Notes: generated from the letters alone by a model not told the origin. DNA of 39,869 nt from Kiritimatiellia bacterium (GCA_024405265.1 JAKSOZ010000015.1:1-39869); one strand, 5' to 3'; shown: positions 1-7,448, counted from the first letter of the stretch. A program made the numbers and translations.

Positions 1-232
1 GCCTAAACGCTTTCTAGCCGAACCGAAACGCTCTCAATCACTCAGCTCGACACTCTTTTCTCGCGTCACTAGCCTCACCCAACTCATTCGTGCGTTTCTT
101 TTGCCGCGTTGCGGCTATTCGCTCTTTCCGCGCTTCTCCTGAACGGAGTAGCTTAGTGAGCCCTCGCGTGGTTCAACACGCTGTTTCATATGGCGGGTAC
201 GTTCCTGGTTAGGTGCCCTAGCCGATGTGAGC
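1..232. other. Gene-free flank left of the repeat array
   Basis: No convincing reading frame is seen on either strand. A short GC hairpin, GCCGC-gtt-GCGGC, lies at 103-115. It is not followed by a T-run on either strand, so it is not a convincing terminator. The rest is rich in the words GAG, GCGAA and ACGCGAG when read on the - strand, much like the other gene-free block at 9450-9740. No promoter of consensus quality was found. Confidence 0.4.
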
Positions 233-390
233 AATGGGCGGGCTCATTCGAGCCGATGAGCGCGTTGATTGGTAGGCGATGGGCGGGCTGATCGGTGTCC
301 GATGGGCAGGCTCACTCAAGAGAATGAGCGGGCTCACTCGCGCGAGTGAGCGCGCCCATCAATAGGCGATGAGCACGCTGATTGAAGCTG
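233..390. repeat. Seven tandem 22-23 bp palindromic repeats (iteron-like)
   Basis: Units begin at 233, 255, 278, 301, 323, 346 and 368, alternating 22 and 23 bp in length. The shared core is RATGRGCGSGCTSAT, and each unit is itself a short inverted repeat of ATGRGC against GCTSAT. Unit 5 runs into unit 6 through a perfect 20-bp palindrome at 332-351. A period of about two helical turns with a conserved palindromic core is what an array of binding sites for a dimeric DNA-binding protein looks like. The unit length is not a multiple of three, so a coding repeat is unlikely. The function is unknown. Confidence 0.75.
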
Positions 391-582
391 TTACCGCCCG
401 AGGCGCTTTCCTTTTGCTTTGTCTTGTGAATGACCGCTATTCGAGTATACCCCTAAACAAGTTGGTCAAACGCGGCAGATTTTATAAATCTACAAAGAGG
501 AAATACCAAAACTTAGATATAAAAATATAGTCGCGCGCGCGAGTTTCCAGTGCAATACCGGGAGGTTCTGCCTTGAGTGGTT
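391..582. other. Gene-free spacer between repeat array and IS30 element
   Basis: No gene or clear regulatory signal is seen. The segment turns AT-rich near 480-535 and contains an alternating GC run (gtcgcgcgcgcgag, about 531-543) shortly before the inverted repeat of the insertion sequence. Confidence 0.4.
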
Positions 583-586
583 GGCC

Positions 587-605
587 TGTTGAGCGGGCTT
601 CAGCC
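587..605 (+). repeat. IS30 left terminal inverted repeat (core)
   Basis: TGTTGAGCGGGCTTCAGCC matches the reverse complement of 1847-1865 at 17 of 19 positions. Weaker matching continues inward to about 613. Confidence 0.8.
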
Positions 606-672
606 GGGGGTTGAAAAAATCAGGCGTTGGCTGTATGCTTTCTTGCAAACACAAAAACGCAAGGAGGCATAA

Positions 673-1722
673 ATGGCCACAAAGGAACGACGAAAGACCC
701 CGCCCGGGGCTCCGAAGTACCACCGCCTGACGGATGAGAAGCGTATCATAATCGAGGCGCTGCGTAAAGAGGGATGTTCGAAAAAACATATAGCGGAGAG
801 GGTTGGATGCCACCCAACGACGGTCTGGCGGGAGCTGAAGCGCAATGTCAGCAAGAAAGGCTACCGGCACAAGAAGGCGCAGGGCAAGGCAAACCACCGC
901 GTCGCCGTGAAGGCCGCGAAGAGGCGCAGGTTCACGGCGGAGATATGGGCGCTGGCGAAGGATCGTCTGGCGAAGGGCTGGACGTTCGAGCAGATCCACG
1001 GTCGCTGCAAGCGCGACGGCATTGCGATGGTGTGCGCCGAAACACTCTACAAGGAGTACTACAGGCGTCAGAAGCTCGTCATGGCTGGGAAGTCGGACGA
1101 AGTCCTTCCTCCGCTTCCGAGGCGCCAGAAGAAGCGCAGGACGCGGGATCGGAACGCGAAGAAGTACCGCAACGCGGGGCGGGGCAAGATCACGGGACGC
1201 GTGGACATCGACGAGAGGCCGAAGACGGTCGAGAACCGCGCCCGCGTGGGCAACTGGGAGGGAGACCTCATCAACGGGCTGAAGGGAACGGGAAATCTCG
1301 TCACGCTCGCCGAGCGCATGACGCGATTCGTGTTCTTCGCATATGCCGCGACGAAGGAGGCGGATGCGGTTGCGAGCGCAGTGATCGGGCTTCTCGCGTC
1401 GCTGCCGAAGGGATTCCTGAAGTCGTTGACATTCGACAACGGCAAGAAGTTTGCGAAGTTCGAGCAGATCAAGCAGGCGCTCGGCATCGAAGTGTACTTC
1501 GCCAAGCCGTACCACTCATGGGAAAGGGGGACGAACGAGAACCGCAACGGTGTCGTCCGGAAAGTCCTGCCCAAGGGGAGGTCGTTCGACGACATCACCG
1601 AGGAGGAGATGCGCCGGATCGACTACATGCTCAACGACCGCCCGCTTCGGTGCCTCAACTGGCGCACGCCCAGGGAGGCGTTTGCGGGACTAATCCTCCG
1701 GCACATGAGCGACGCCGTATAG
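673..1722 (+). CDS. IS30-family transposase
   Basis: This 349-residue DDE transposase cuts and joins the ends of its insertion sequence. An N-terminal helix-turn-helix (about residues 15-58, with KKHIAERVGCHPTTVWRELK) would bind the terminal repeats. A C-terminal rve/DDE catalytic core follows. The presumed catalytic residues are D198 in WEGDLI, D255 in TFDNGKKF and E289 in TNENRNG; the 33-residue gap between the last two is the IS30-type spacing. The start is fixed by a strong Shine-Dalgarno sequence, AAGGAGG at 661-667, six bases ahead of the ATG. Length and motifs are complete, with no frameshift. Its GC-rich codon use differs from the AT-richer genes that follow, consistent with independent arrival. 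Confidence 0.95.
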   Translation: MATKERRKTPPGAPKYHRLTDEKRIIIEALRKEGCSKKHIAERVGCHPTTVWRELKRNVSKKGYRHKKAQGKANHRVAVKAAKRRRFTAEIWALAKDRLAKGWTFEQIHGRCKRDGIAMVCAETLYKEYYRRQKLVMAGKSDEVLPPLPRRQKKRRTRDRNAKKYRNAGRGKITGRVDIDERPKTVENRARVGNWEGDLINGLKGTGNLVTLAERMTRFVFFAYAATKEADAVASAVIGLLASLPKGFLKSLTFDNGKKFAKFEQIKQALGIEVYFAKPYHSWERGTNENRNGVVRKVLPKGRSFDDITEEEMRRIDYMLNDRPLRCLNWRTPREAFAGLILRHMSDAV

Positions 1723-1747
1723 CCGCCGACCGCTCTTTGAAATTGCC

Positions 1748-1822
1748 TGCCCTTGGGGGCGGGCTTCGCCTCGCCGCTTCGCGGCGCCCCTTCGGGGACG
1801 GCTACGCCCGCCCCCAAGGGCA
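1748..1822. repeat. Nested inverted repeat in the 3' part of the IS
   Basis: A perfect 17-bp inverted repeat (1748-1764 against 1806-1822) encloses two smaller hairpins: CGCCGC-ttc-GCGGCG at 1772-1786 and CCCC-ttc-GGGG at 1787-1797. It lies between the transposase stop codon and the right IS end. It could stop transcription or form a cruciform, but there is no T-run after it, so a classic Rho-independent terminator is not supported. Confidence 0.75.
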
Positions 1823-1846
1823 GTGTCGCCGAAAGGCGGAATCTCT

Positions 1847-1865
1847 GGCTGAAGCCCGCTTTACA
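1847..1865 (-). repeat. IS30 right terminal inverted repeat (core)
   Basis: Read on the - strand this is TGTAAAGCGGGCTTCAGCC, differing from the left copy (587-605) at two positions. Confidence 0.8.
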
Positions 1866-1976
1866 AGCCCAAACCAAAACTGCTATAATACCGACAACAA
1901 GCAAGAAAGCTTCGTCAGCACAGGGCTACGCAACGAGTGTTGCACTGGCTACTGGATGGCGGGAGTAAATACCCTA

Positions 1977-2005
1977 TTGTATTATTATCGGAAATAAGCT
2001 ATAAT
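1977..2005 (+). promoter_or_regulatory. Sigma-70 promoter of higBA
   Basis: TTGTAT at 1977-1982, a 17-bp spacer and TATAAT at 2000-2005. The -10 box ends only 8 bases before the toxin ATG at 2014 and there is no Shine-Dalgarno sequence, so the transcript should be leaderless or nearly so. Confidence 0.75.
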
Positions 2006-2013
2006 ATTAGCAA

Positions 2014-2373
2014 ATGAATAACTCGTGGAATGTTGAATATACCGATGAATTCGGTCTCTGGTGGGAGGAACAGTCTGAGGGCGCACAAGACAAGTGTGCT
2101 GCGGTGATTGGTCTTCTAGAACGTGAAGGACCGCATCTTGGTTTTCCGTATTCCTCGAGTATCAATGGCGCGAAGCATGCGATGCGAGAGTTGCGGATTC
2201 AATACGAAGGAGATCCCTACCGTATTCTATATGCTTTTGATCCTGCTCGAAACGCGTTATTGATTCTTGGTGGTAATAAGACCGGTAACAAGCGTTGGTA
2301 CGATGAAAACGTGCCTAAGGCCGAAAAGATATTCGAGCAATACTTGGAAGAACTTAAGGAGGAACAGAAATGA
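2014..2373 (+). CDS. higB: HigB/RelE-like toxin (phage Gp49-like family)
   Basis: This 119-residue protein resembles the HigB/Gp49-like branch of the RelE superfamily, ribosome-dependent mRNA endonucleases of type II toxin-antitoxin systems. Family-like segments are MRELRIQYEGDPYRILYAF in the middle and LILGGNKTGNKRWYDENVP near the end, followed by a charged C-terminal helix. The gene overlaps the downstream XRE-type gene by 4 bp (ATGA at 2370-2373), the toxin-first order typical of HigBA. A consensus promoter lies directly upstream with almost no leader. Catalytic residues cannot be assigned confidently because this family lacks strongly conserved ones. The alternative name is simply type II RelE/ParE toxin. 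Confidence 0.88.
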   Translation: MNNSWNVEYTDEFGLWWEEQSEGAQDKCAAVIGLLEREGPHLGFPYSSSINGAKHAMRELRIQYEGDPYRILYAFDPARNALLILGGNKTGNKRWYDENVPKAEKIFEQYLEELKEEQK

Positions 2374-2693
2374 GCGGACATCGTAATTTCAGCGAACTTC
2401 GTAATCGTATGTCTCCAGAACGTCGTCAGCGCATTCGGGCAGAGTCGGAAGAGTTGCATCGCGAGTATGTACTCTCCCAGATTCGTCAACAAGCCGGTTT
2501 CACACAGGTGGAGGTTGCGGAGAAACTTGGTATTAGCCAGCCGACTTATGCGGAATGTGAGAAGGGTGGCAATATGAGAATCGGAACGTTACAGAAGATT
2601 GTTGCGGCGTTAGGCGGATGTCTTTCGTTCCGTGTATCGTTAGAAGGAAGAGAGTACGATTTGGCGATGCCAACGCAATATGCGATGGCATAA
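2370..2693 (+). CDS. higA: HigA-like XRE antitoxin
   Basis: This 107-residue protein has a charged N-terminal helix (about residues 9-32) and an XRE helix-turn-helix at about 36-90 (AGFTQVEVAEKLGISQPTYA is the recognition part). It is expected to bind and neutralise the neighbouring HigB-like toxin and to repress the shared promoter at 1977-2005. Translation is probably coupled: the ATG overlaps the toxin stop codon, with GGAGG (about 2358-2364) just ahead. A strong terminator follows about 25 bp after the stop, so the pair is a self-contained two-gene unit. Confidence 0.9.
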   Translation: MSGHRNFSELRNRMSPERRQRIRAESEELHREYVLSQIRQQAGFTQVEVAEKLGISQPTYAECEKGGNMRIGTLQKIVAALGGCLSFRVSLEGREYDLAMPTQYAMA

Positions 2694-2719
2694 ACGCAGA
2701 GAATCATCTTCCCTATGTA

Positions 2720-2750
2720 AATCCCGCGGTAAGTCCGCGGGATTTTTCTT
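2720..2750 (+). terminator. Rho-independent terminator of higBA
   Basis: AATCCCGCGG (2720-2729), a five-base loop and CCGCGGGATT (2735-2744) form a 10-bp GC-rich stem followed by a T-rich tail to 2750. Confidence 0.9.
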
Positions 2751-2875
2751 TGCCCGCGGAAGATTGTTGTAGCCATGCCCCTACTAGAACTAACTGCGCC
2801 ACTAATAAACCACCGTGCTGAAGGGTAGCGAGGGTTTATTCAAACCCCTACGCGGCAGATTGTGCAATGGGGCTG

Positions 2876-2904
2876 TTGTCAATATTTGACAAATGTGGTA
2901 TAAT
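2876..2904 (+). promoter_or_regulatory. Sigma-70 promoter of the activator gene with an overlapping operator-like palindrome
   Basis: TTGTCA at 2876-2881, 17 bp and TATAAT at 2899-2904 make a near-consensus promoter. The -35 box is embedded in a perfect inverted repeat, TTGTCAATATTTGACAA (2876-2892, 7-bp arms around TAT). A protein bound there would block the promoter. The half-site TTGTCAA recurs at 4474 upstream of the sigma-54 operon, so autoregulation by the activator is a reasonable inference. Confidence 0.75.
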
Positions 2905-2908
2905 CGTC

Positions 2909-2929
2909 TGTCAGATAATGATAGGAGAT
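2909..2929 (+). repeat. 21-nt element shared by the activator leader and the operon control region (copy 1)
   Basis: This stretch, TGTCAGATAATG followed by ATAGGAGAT, matches 4475-4495 at 18 of 21 positions. Here it overlaps the Shine-Dalgarno sequence (AGGAG at 2923-2927) of the activator gene, so a protein bound here could also interfere with its expression. Confidence 0.6.
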
Positions 2930-2932
2930 GCT

Positions 2933-4462
2933 ATGAAGAAAACATTGATTCTTACCGGTTGGTCTAAATCCGTTTATTTTGCAGCCGCCGCTGCCGCGCT
3001 TGAAGCGTTAAAGGGTCAGGCGGATGTTGCCGGTGTTTCTATGGAGGCATTGGCGGGAGCATTGTCTGATATGGCTCCAAAGTATGAAGTTGTTTATGTG
3101 CTTGGTGTAGGGCTTAAGAAGAATATAGGCGCAATTCTTACGGCGCTTATGGCGCTTAAGAAGAAGAAAGTTAAAACCGTATGGATCAGTTCGCTACCGA
3201 AAGCTCCGGAGTTTTGTGCCGAAGCCAGTATCGAGGGACATGATGATATTGCGTGCGGATTTGATGATCTTTGGGATGAGCCGCGCACAACGCTAGTAGA
3301 TGCAGTTGCCGAGTATTTTAGGCTATCAAAATCGGATACCCAGTTCTTTAATGCGTATTGTGAGAATGTAGAAGATCGTTCGTCGACTGTCGGTAGGTAT
3401 CAGATGCTTGCCAAGGCTGCGGGCTATATGCATCGCACACGTGGTGATGATTCGATTTACATAGAGGCGATTCGTGCTTTGTCTGAGCGCGTTAAGCCAG
3501 CCGTTTGGTCTTCGAAGATAAAAGAGGCATATGAGGACTATGTTCGTTTTGGAAGACGTGAACTTGGCGGGACGAGTAAAGCAATAGCCGATATAAAGCA
3601 AAGAATACTTAAAGCGGCAAAGTATGAAAGAGCCAGAGTGCTGATTCTCGGTCCTAGCGGTACGGGCAAAGAGACTGTTGCGCAACAAATTCATGCGCAT
3701 AGTCCAAGAAAGAACCGGCCATTCATAGCATTTAACTGTGCAAGCGTAGCAAAGGAACTTCTTGAGGACCGTTTCTTTGGGCATGAAAAAGGCGCTTTTA
3801 CAGGAGCGGACAAGCAAACTCAAGGCTTCTTCGAACGGGCGGATCATGGAACACTGTTTTTGGATGAAATTGGAGAAATGCCGTTAGATGCTCAAGCTAT
3901 TCTGTTGCGTGCCTTAGAAGAAGGAAAGATTATTCGTGTCGGAGGAACAACAGAGATAGATGTAGATGTACGCTTGGTTGTGGCAACTAATCGTAATCTA
4001 CCGAAGATGGTTCGAGAAGGAAAGTTTCGCGCTGATTTGTATCAACGCATATCGACAATTCTCATAGATATGCCACCTTTGACAGGGCGCAATGAGGATA
4101 TTATCGATATAGCTGACGGATGGTGGATGGATATGTGCGGAGGACATCTTACAAAAGAGCAACTGGACGCACTGATAAGTTATGATTATCCCGGAAACGT
4201 TCGCGAGCTTATCAATCTTTTAGATAGAGCACGGGCATTGGAAGAGTCTGATTTCAGTAAACTTATTGAAGAACATCGAGCAATCAATAAAGACTTAAGA
4301 GAGGGATTAGATAATGCGGATGTAGTATCATATCCTGACAATCTTGACGCTACGATACGTATGCATGCAAGAAAGATATTTGAGAAATACGGTAAGAACC
4401 TATCGGCAACAAGAGAAGCGTTAGGAATATCTCTAAATACACTAAAGAAGTATTTGGCGTAG
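2933..4462 (+). CDS. Sigma-54-dependent transcriptional activator with unknown N-terminal sensor domain
   Basis: This 509-residue bacterial enhancer-binding protein remodels sigma-54 RNA polymerase using ATP. Visible parts: an N-terminal domain of about 190 residues with Rossmann-like strand pattern (LILTGW, EVVYVLGVG, VKTVWISS) that I do not recognise; the AAA+ core with Walker A GPSGTGKE (about 240), the sigma-54-contact loop GAFTGA (about 287), Walker B TLFLDEIGEM (about 305) and FRADLYQRI; and a Fis-type helix-turn-helix at the C-terminus (LGISLNTLKKYL). The start is ATG 2933 with AGGAG six bases ahead; an upstream in-frame ATG at 2867 would read through the promoter. No phosphoacceptor receiver domain is evident, so the signal is more likely a ligand or RNA, as in RtcR, although the N-terminus does not look like RtcR. 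A perfect sigma-54 promoter lies 100 bp downstream. Confidence 0.9.
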   Translation: MKKTLILTGWSKSVYFAAAAAALEALKGQADVAGVSMEALAGALSDMAPKYEVVYVLGVGLKKNIGAILTALMALKKKKVKTVWISSLPKAPEFCAEASIEGHDDIACGFDDLWDEPRTTLVDAVAEYFRLSKSDTQFFNAYCENVEDRSSTVGRYQMLAKAAGYMHRTRGDDSIYIEAIRALSERVKPAVWSSKIKEAYEDYVRFGRRELGGTSKAIADIKQRILKAAKYERARVLILGPSGTGKETVAQQIHAHSPRKNRPFIAFNCASVAKELLEDRFFGHEKGAFTGADKQTQGFFERADHGTLFLDEIGEMPLDAQAILLRALEEGKIIRVGGTTEIDVDVRLVVATNRNLPKMVREGKFRADLYQRISTILIDMPPLTGRNEDIIDIADGWWMDMCGGHLTKEQLDALISYDYPGNVRELINLLDRARALEESDFSKLIEEHRAINKDLREGLDNADVVSYPDNLDATIRMHARKIFEKYGKNLSATREALGISLNTLKKYLA

Positions 4463-4474
4463 AGTGGCAGTTGT

Positions 4475-4495
4475 TGTCAAATAATGCTAGGTGAT
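4475..4495 (+). promoter_or_regulatory. Candidate upstream activating sequence (copy 2 of the 21-nt element)
   Basis: TGTCAAATAATG followed by CTAGGTGAT repeats the element at 2909-2929 with three differences. It forms an imperfect inverted repeat with TATTTGATAG at 4502-4511. It sits about 70-90 bp ahead of the -24/-12 promoter at 4563, the usual place for enhancer sites of sigma-54 activators. Confidence 0.6.
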
Positions 4496-4562
4496 TATCA
4501 GTATTTGATAGTCGCCTTTGCTTTATGGACGCATACAGTCTTAAAAGCACCCATTTTTCGAT

Positions 4563-4579
4563 TGGCACGTCCTTTGCTT
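4563..4579 (+). promoter_or_regulatory. Sigma-54 (-24/-12) promoter of the AAA/J/GIY-YIG operon
   Basis: TTGGCACGTCCTTTGCTT matches the sigma-54 consensus TGGCACG-N4-TTGCW exactly, with GG at 4564-4565 and GC at 4576-4577 separated by 10 bases. Initiation would fall near 4589, leaving a short leader with GAGGAG (4591-4596) before ATG 4604. This shows that an apparent upstream ATG at 4484 lies outside the transcript. Confidence 0.9.
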
Positions 4580-4603
4580 AAGTTCTGGCAGAGGAGTGTC
4601 AAT

Positions 4604-5287
4604 ATGGCGAAAAAGAAATTCATCGACAAGAGAAACGATCATCGGCGATTATTAAGGTCGGAATATCTGAATACTCGTGATAAAGTAGAAGAAATTGTAG
4701 AGTTTATTTCGGGTCTTGGCCTGGAAGTGAAAGTTCATCGTGGTGATGATGAAGATGATCGGTATTTCGGGTTTGAATTATATATAGATGATCCAGAAGA
4801 GTATATATGGATAGAAATACTCAATCCTAGGGGCGGAGATACACTCGAAGTCGCGCTAGGTTATTATGGAGTTCAATTAGTCACAAAGCGGAGTTTTCAG
4901 CACTACTATCCAACCAAATCGGGTCTTTCATTGTTTTTTGAGGAATTAAAAGGATATATTCTAGGGACACATATTGCGGTTCGTGTTGATATTGAAGATA
5001 ATTACTTTACTAACGGGATTATTCATACGAACGACTTGAATGCTACGGACTGGTTCTCGACGATAGGCAAGCTTATTTTTCGAGATTTTAGATGGTCAAA
5101 GTGGTATCAAGACAGATATTCCAGAGATAGATGTCTTAAGGAGAAATTGAGATTGATCTCGAAACATGGATGTCAAATAGGAATTGAGAGCTGGAATGGA
5201 GATATGAACTCTGATATATCGCTTCCTGCGCTTGCGGGAGTTTCAGTAAGTAAACTCAGAAAAGGAGAGGAGTGGTATAATGGCTAA
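4604..5287 (+). CDS. Uncharacterised protein, first gene of the sigma-54 operon
   Basis: This 227-residue protein is not recognised. It starts with a lysine-rich segment (MAKKKFIDKRND), then a helical stretch with a DDEDDR acidic patch near residue 55 and a mixed alpha/beta body containing many aromatic residues (YFGFELYIDD, YIWIEIL, YYGVQLV, YFTNGIIHTNDLNATDWF). There is no signal peptide, membrane segment or nucleotide-binding motif, so it is probably a cytosolic adaptor or substrate-recognition subunit. The start ATG 4604 is chosen because the sigma-54 start site lies at about 4589 and GAGGAG precedes it. The 3' end overlaps the ATPase gene by 8 bp, implying coupled translation. Codon use is AT-rich like its operon partners. 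Confidence 0.75.
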   Translation: MAKKKFIDKRNDHRRLLRSEYLNTRDKVEEIVEFISGLGLEVKVHRGDDEDDRYFGFELYIDDPEEYIWIEILNPRGGDTLEVALGYYGVQLVTKRSFQHYYPTKSGLSLFFEELKGYILGTHIAVRVDIEDNYFTNGIIHTNDLNATDWFSTIGKLIFRDFRWSKWYQDRYSRDRCLKEKLRLISKHGCQIGIESWNGDMNSDISLPALAGVSVSKLRKGEEWYNG

Positions 5288-7448
5288 GTTTAAGAGTGTT
5301 AATCATGGTTTTCTAATGCGGTCGGCCATACGATTCTGGACGAATATAGTTAAAAACTTTGAGGGCGCGATTAATGAGGATGAATTCTTTCGCTTGATAA
5401 CCAATTATCTAGAACGAAGAATAATTTTAGCGGCAATAAGAAGTCAAGTGCCAGCAAAAATGCTCAAGGAGATGTCCGATGTTGATAGATACGATCATCT
5501 TGACCTCAAGAATGAGCCGATTGAAAAGATATTGTGCAAGATGTGGAATTGGGCGGGAGCGAGAAAATATGCGAGAAGATTAAGTCTTTCGTTAAGTAAA
5601 GAATTGAGTAAATTTTGCTCCGACAAAAGGACTTATGATGTGGTGGAACAACGTTTCGAAGAATTGGTACGATTTCTGGCATTATCGAGATTGGAAGCGG
5701 AGATCTTGCTTTTTGCATATGTTCAACACTCGACTGCCTTGACTAAAATGCCCGAGCATGTATATAGTGATGATATGCGCATTTTTATCGCAATGGCACT
5801 TAACCGCTCTTATGATGAGATTGTAAGCGCGGTTTCGAATAATTCGAAGTTGTTTAGGTATGAATGTCTTGAAAAGCATGGTTATGGATTCAATGCCAAA
5901 GAACTTGGTGGCTTTTTGTCCGGCGGTGACACGCGAAGTCTTTATGAGCATTACTACAACCATATCGAGCAGTCTCCGCTACCTTGGGCCTTCTTCGGTA
6001 AAAGAGCTAGAGAAGAAGGCGAAACCTTGAAAAAATTGTTGCAAGCAAAGAGTTCTAAGCGATTAAATGTTTTGCTATATGGGGCGGCGGGCTCCGGTAA
6101 AACGAGTTTTGCACGAAGCATTGTGGCGGAGTTGGGGCTTAAAGGATATGAAATATCACAGTTTAATAAAGACGATGAGTGTATAAAGTCAACAAGCTCG
6201 CGAATTGCAAGCATTCGCTTATGTAGTGAAAATGTTGCTGATAGGGATGGAGTGATCATAATTGACGAAGCGGATAATCTACTTCGTACGGAATCGCAGT
6301 CGTGGAATCAGGTTTTTAGTGGAGATCATTCTTGCGAAAAAGGGGCGGTGTGTTCTCTCTTGGATGAGATACAAATGCCGACAATCTGGATATCCAATGT
6401 AAAAGCTCGTGAAATGGCGGATAGCGTTCGTAGGCGCTTTGATTTCTCAATTTCTTTTGCGCCGTTGACGAGGAAGCAACGAGAAATGGTTTGGCAGAAT
6501 AATGTGAAAAAGCTTAAACTTGAAAGGTTGATAGACAGTTCTATGATTGTCGATTTCTCATCTCAATATGAAGTAAGTGCGGGTGGAATTACGATGGTGT
6601 TGGAGAATCTAAAGAAAATGAATCCATCGAAGATAAATGTATCGAAGGTGGTTGAAACTTTGATGAGACCGCATTGTGAATTGATGAATAAGCCTATGGT
6701 GGATTCTAAAGATTTGCCCGCTGAAGATTATTCGCTAGATGGATTAAATGTCAAAGGAGAAGTCGGCTTATGCGATATCGTCAGCTCATGCAAGGCATTT
6801 CTCGAGGATGATGGATCGGGGGCTGATTCGCCGCGTATGAATATCCTTCTATCGGGTCCGTCAGGAACCGGCAAAACCGAGTTCGTCAAGTATCTCGCTT
6901 CAAAGTTATCCCTGAGGTGTAAAACCTATATGGGTAGCGATCTTTTGTCTATGTGGGTAGGAGGCACGGAAGAAAGAATCAAATCGGCTTTTAATGAGGC
7001 CGAGGAGGATGGCTCTATTCTCTTTTTCGATGAGCTTGACGGGCTCTTGCAAAGTAGGACAAGAGCGCACAATAGTTGGGAGGTGACACAGGTTAACGAA
7101 ATCTTGCATCAAATGGAGCACTTTAAGGGAATCTTTATTGGAGCGACAAATAATAAAGAATGTTTAGATATAGCGGTGTTGCGGCGCTTTACATTTAAGA
7201 TAGATTTTGATGTGCTTGATGCATCAGGTAAAAAGCTTTTCTTTGAAAGAATGTTTGGAAGAACACTAACATCTGATGAAGTGAGTATTTTGAGCCGTAT
7301 CGACAATGTTACGCCGGGCGACCTTCGCACGGTTCGACAGAGATTATTTTATCTCAAAAGCAAGTTCAGTAATGCGGGTTTGCTTAAAGCAATTGAGGAA
7401 GAGGTTGCGAATAAGAGAAATTTCAATCACAAGAAGATAGGATTTTAA
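5280..7448 (+). CDS. Tandem AAA+ ATPase (Cdc48/SpoVK-like double ATPase)
   Basis: This 722-residue protein has two AAA+ modules. After an all-helical N-terminal region of about 240 residues without recognisable domain, module 1 has Walker A GAAGSGKT (about 268-275), Walker B GVIIIDEADNLL (about 325) and an arginine-finger-like VRRRFDF. Module 2 has Walker A GPSGTGKT (about 526-533), Walker B ILFFDELDGLL (about 580) and VLRRFTFKIDF. Module 2 looks like the FtsH/Cdc48 group, which form hexameric unfoldases. No protease motif (HEXXH) is visible, so it would be a remodelling machine that needs partners. It overlaps the preceding gene by 8 bp, with AAAGGAGAGG (5261-5270) as ribosome site. The J-domain gene follows after 25 bp, which suggests delivery of clients by a chaperone-like partner. 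Confidence 0.9.
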   Translation: MAKFKSVNHGFLMRSAIRFWTNIVKNFEGAINEDEFFRLITNYLERRIILAAIRSQVPAKMLKEMSDVDRYDHLDLKNEPIEKILCKMWNWAGARKYARRLSLSLSKELSKFCSDKRTYDVVEQRFEELVRFLALSRLEAEILLFAYVQHSTALTKMPEHVYSDDMRIFIAMALNRSYDEIVSAVSNNSKLFRYECLEKHGYGFNAKELGGFLSGGDTRSLYEHYYNHIEQSPLPWAFFGKRAREEGETLKKLLQAKSSKRLNVLLYGAAGSGKTSFARSIVAELGLKGYEISQFNKDDECIKSTSSRIASIRLCSENVADRDGVIIIDEADNLLRTESQSWNQVFSGDHSCEKGAVCSLLDEIQMPTIWISNVKAREMADSVRRRFDFSISFAPLTRKQREMVWQNNVKKLKLERLIDSSMIVDFSSQYEVSAGGITMVLENLKKMNPSKINVSKVVETLMRPHCELMNKPMVDSKDLPAEDYSLDGLNVKGEVGLCDIVSSCKAFLEDDGSGADSPRMNILLSGPSGTGKTEFVKYLASKLSLRCKTYMGSDLLSMWVGGTEERIKSAFNEAEEDGSILFFDELDGLLQSRTRAHNSWEVTQVNEILHQMEHFKGIFIGATNNKECLDIAVLRRFTFKIDFDVLDASGKKLFFERMFGRTLTSDEVSILSRIDNVTPGDLRTVRQRLFYLKSKFSNAGLLKAIEEEVANKRNFNHKKIGF

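Larger units (their letters stand above)
583..1869 (+). mobile_element. IS30-family insertion sequence
   Basis: The element is about 1.29 kb. It has imperfect terminal inverted repeats (core 587-605 and 1847-1865, 17 of 19 matching) around one transposase gene on the + strand. The similarity continues a few bases outward on both sides, so the exact ends are uncertain by about 5-8 bp, and I could not identify a target duplication. The transposase is full length with all three catalytic acids, so the copy may still be active. A strong nested inverted repeat lies between the transposase stop and the right end. Confidence 0.85.

Noticed and set aside
233..390. CRISPR array
   Set aside because: Units are contiguous without unique spacers and are themselves palindromes; no cas genes are present.
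490..1515. Long open frame of 341 residues on the - strand across the transposase gene
   Set aside because: It is the GC-rich shadow of the IS30 transposase, has Arg/Leu-heavy composition and no domain; the + strand gene has full motifs and an SD.
470..2861. 12-bp direct repeat ACGCGGCAGATT at 470-481 and 2850-2861 flanking the IS and toxin-antitoxin genes, considered as an attachment or target duplication
   Set aside because: A 12-bp match is expected by chance dozens of times in 40 kb, and the surrounding bases do not extend it.
3326..3847. 173-residue - strand frame within the activator gene
   Set aside because: No start signal or recognisable motif, and it is fully overlapped by the AAA+ coding sequence.
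2933..4462. RtcR, the RNA-repair activator
   Set aside because: The AAA+ and HTH parts fit any sigma-54 activator, but the N-terminal domain does not read like RtcR and there is no rtcA or rtcB nearby.
4484..4603. N-terminal 40 codons of the first operon protein from ATG 4484
   Set aside because: They lie upstream of the sigma-54 transcription start and across its promoter; ATG 4604 has the SD.
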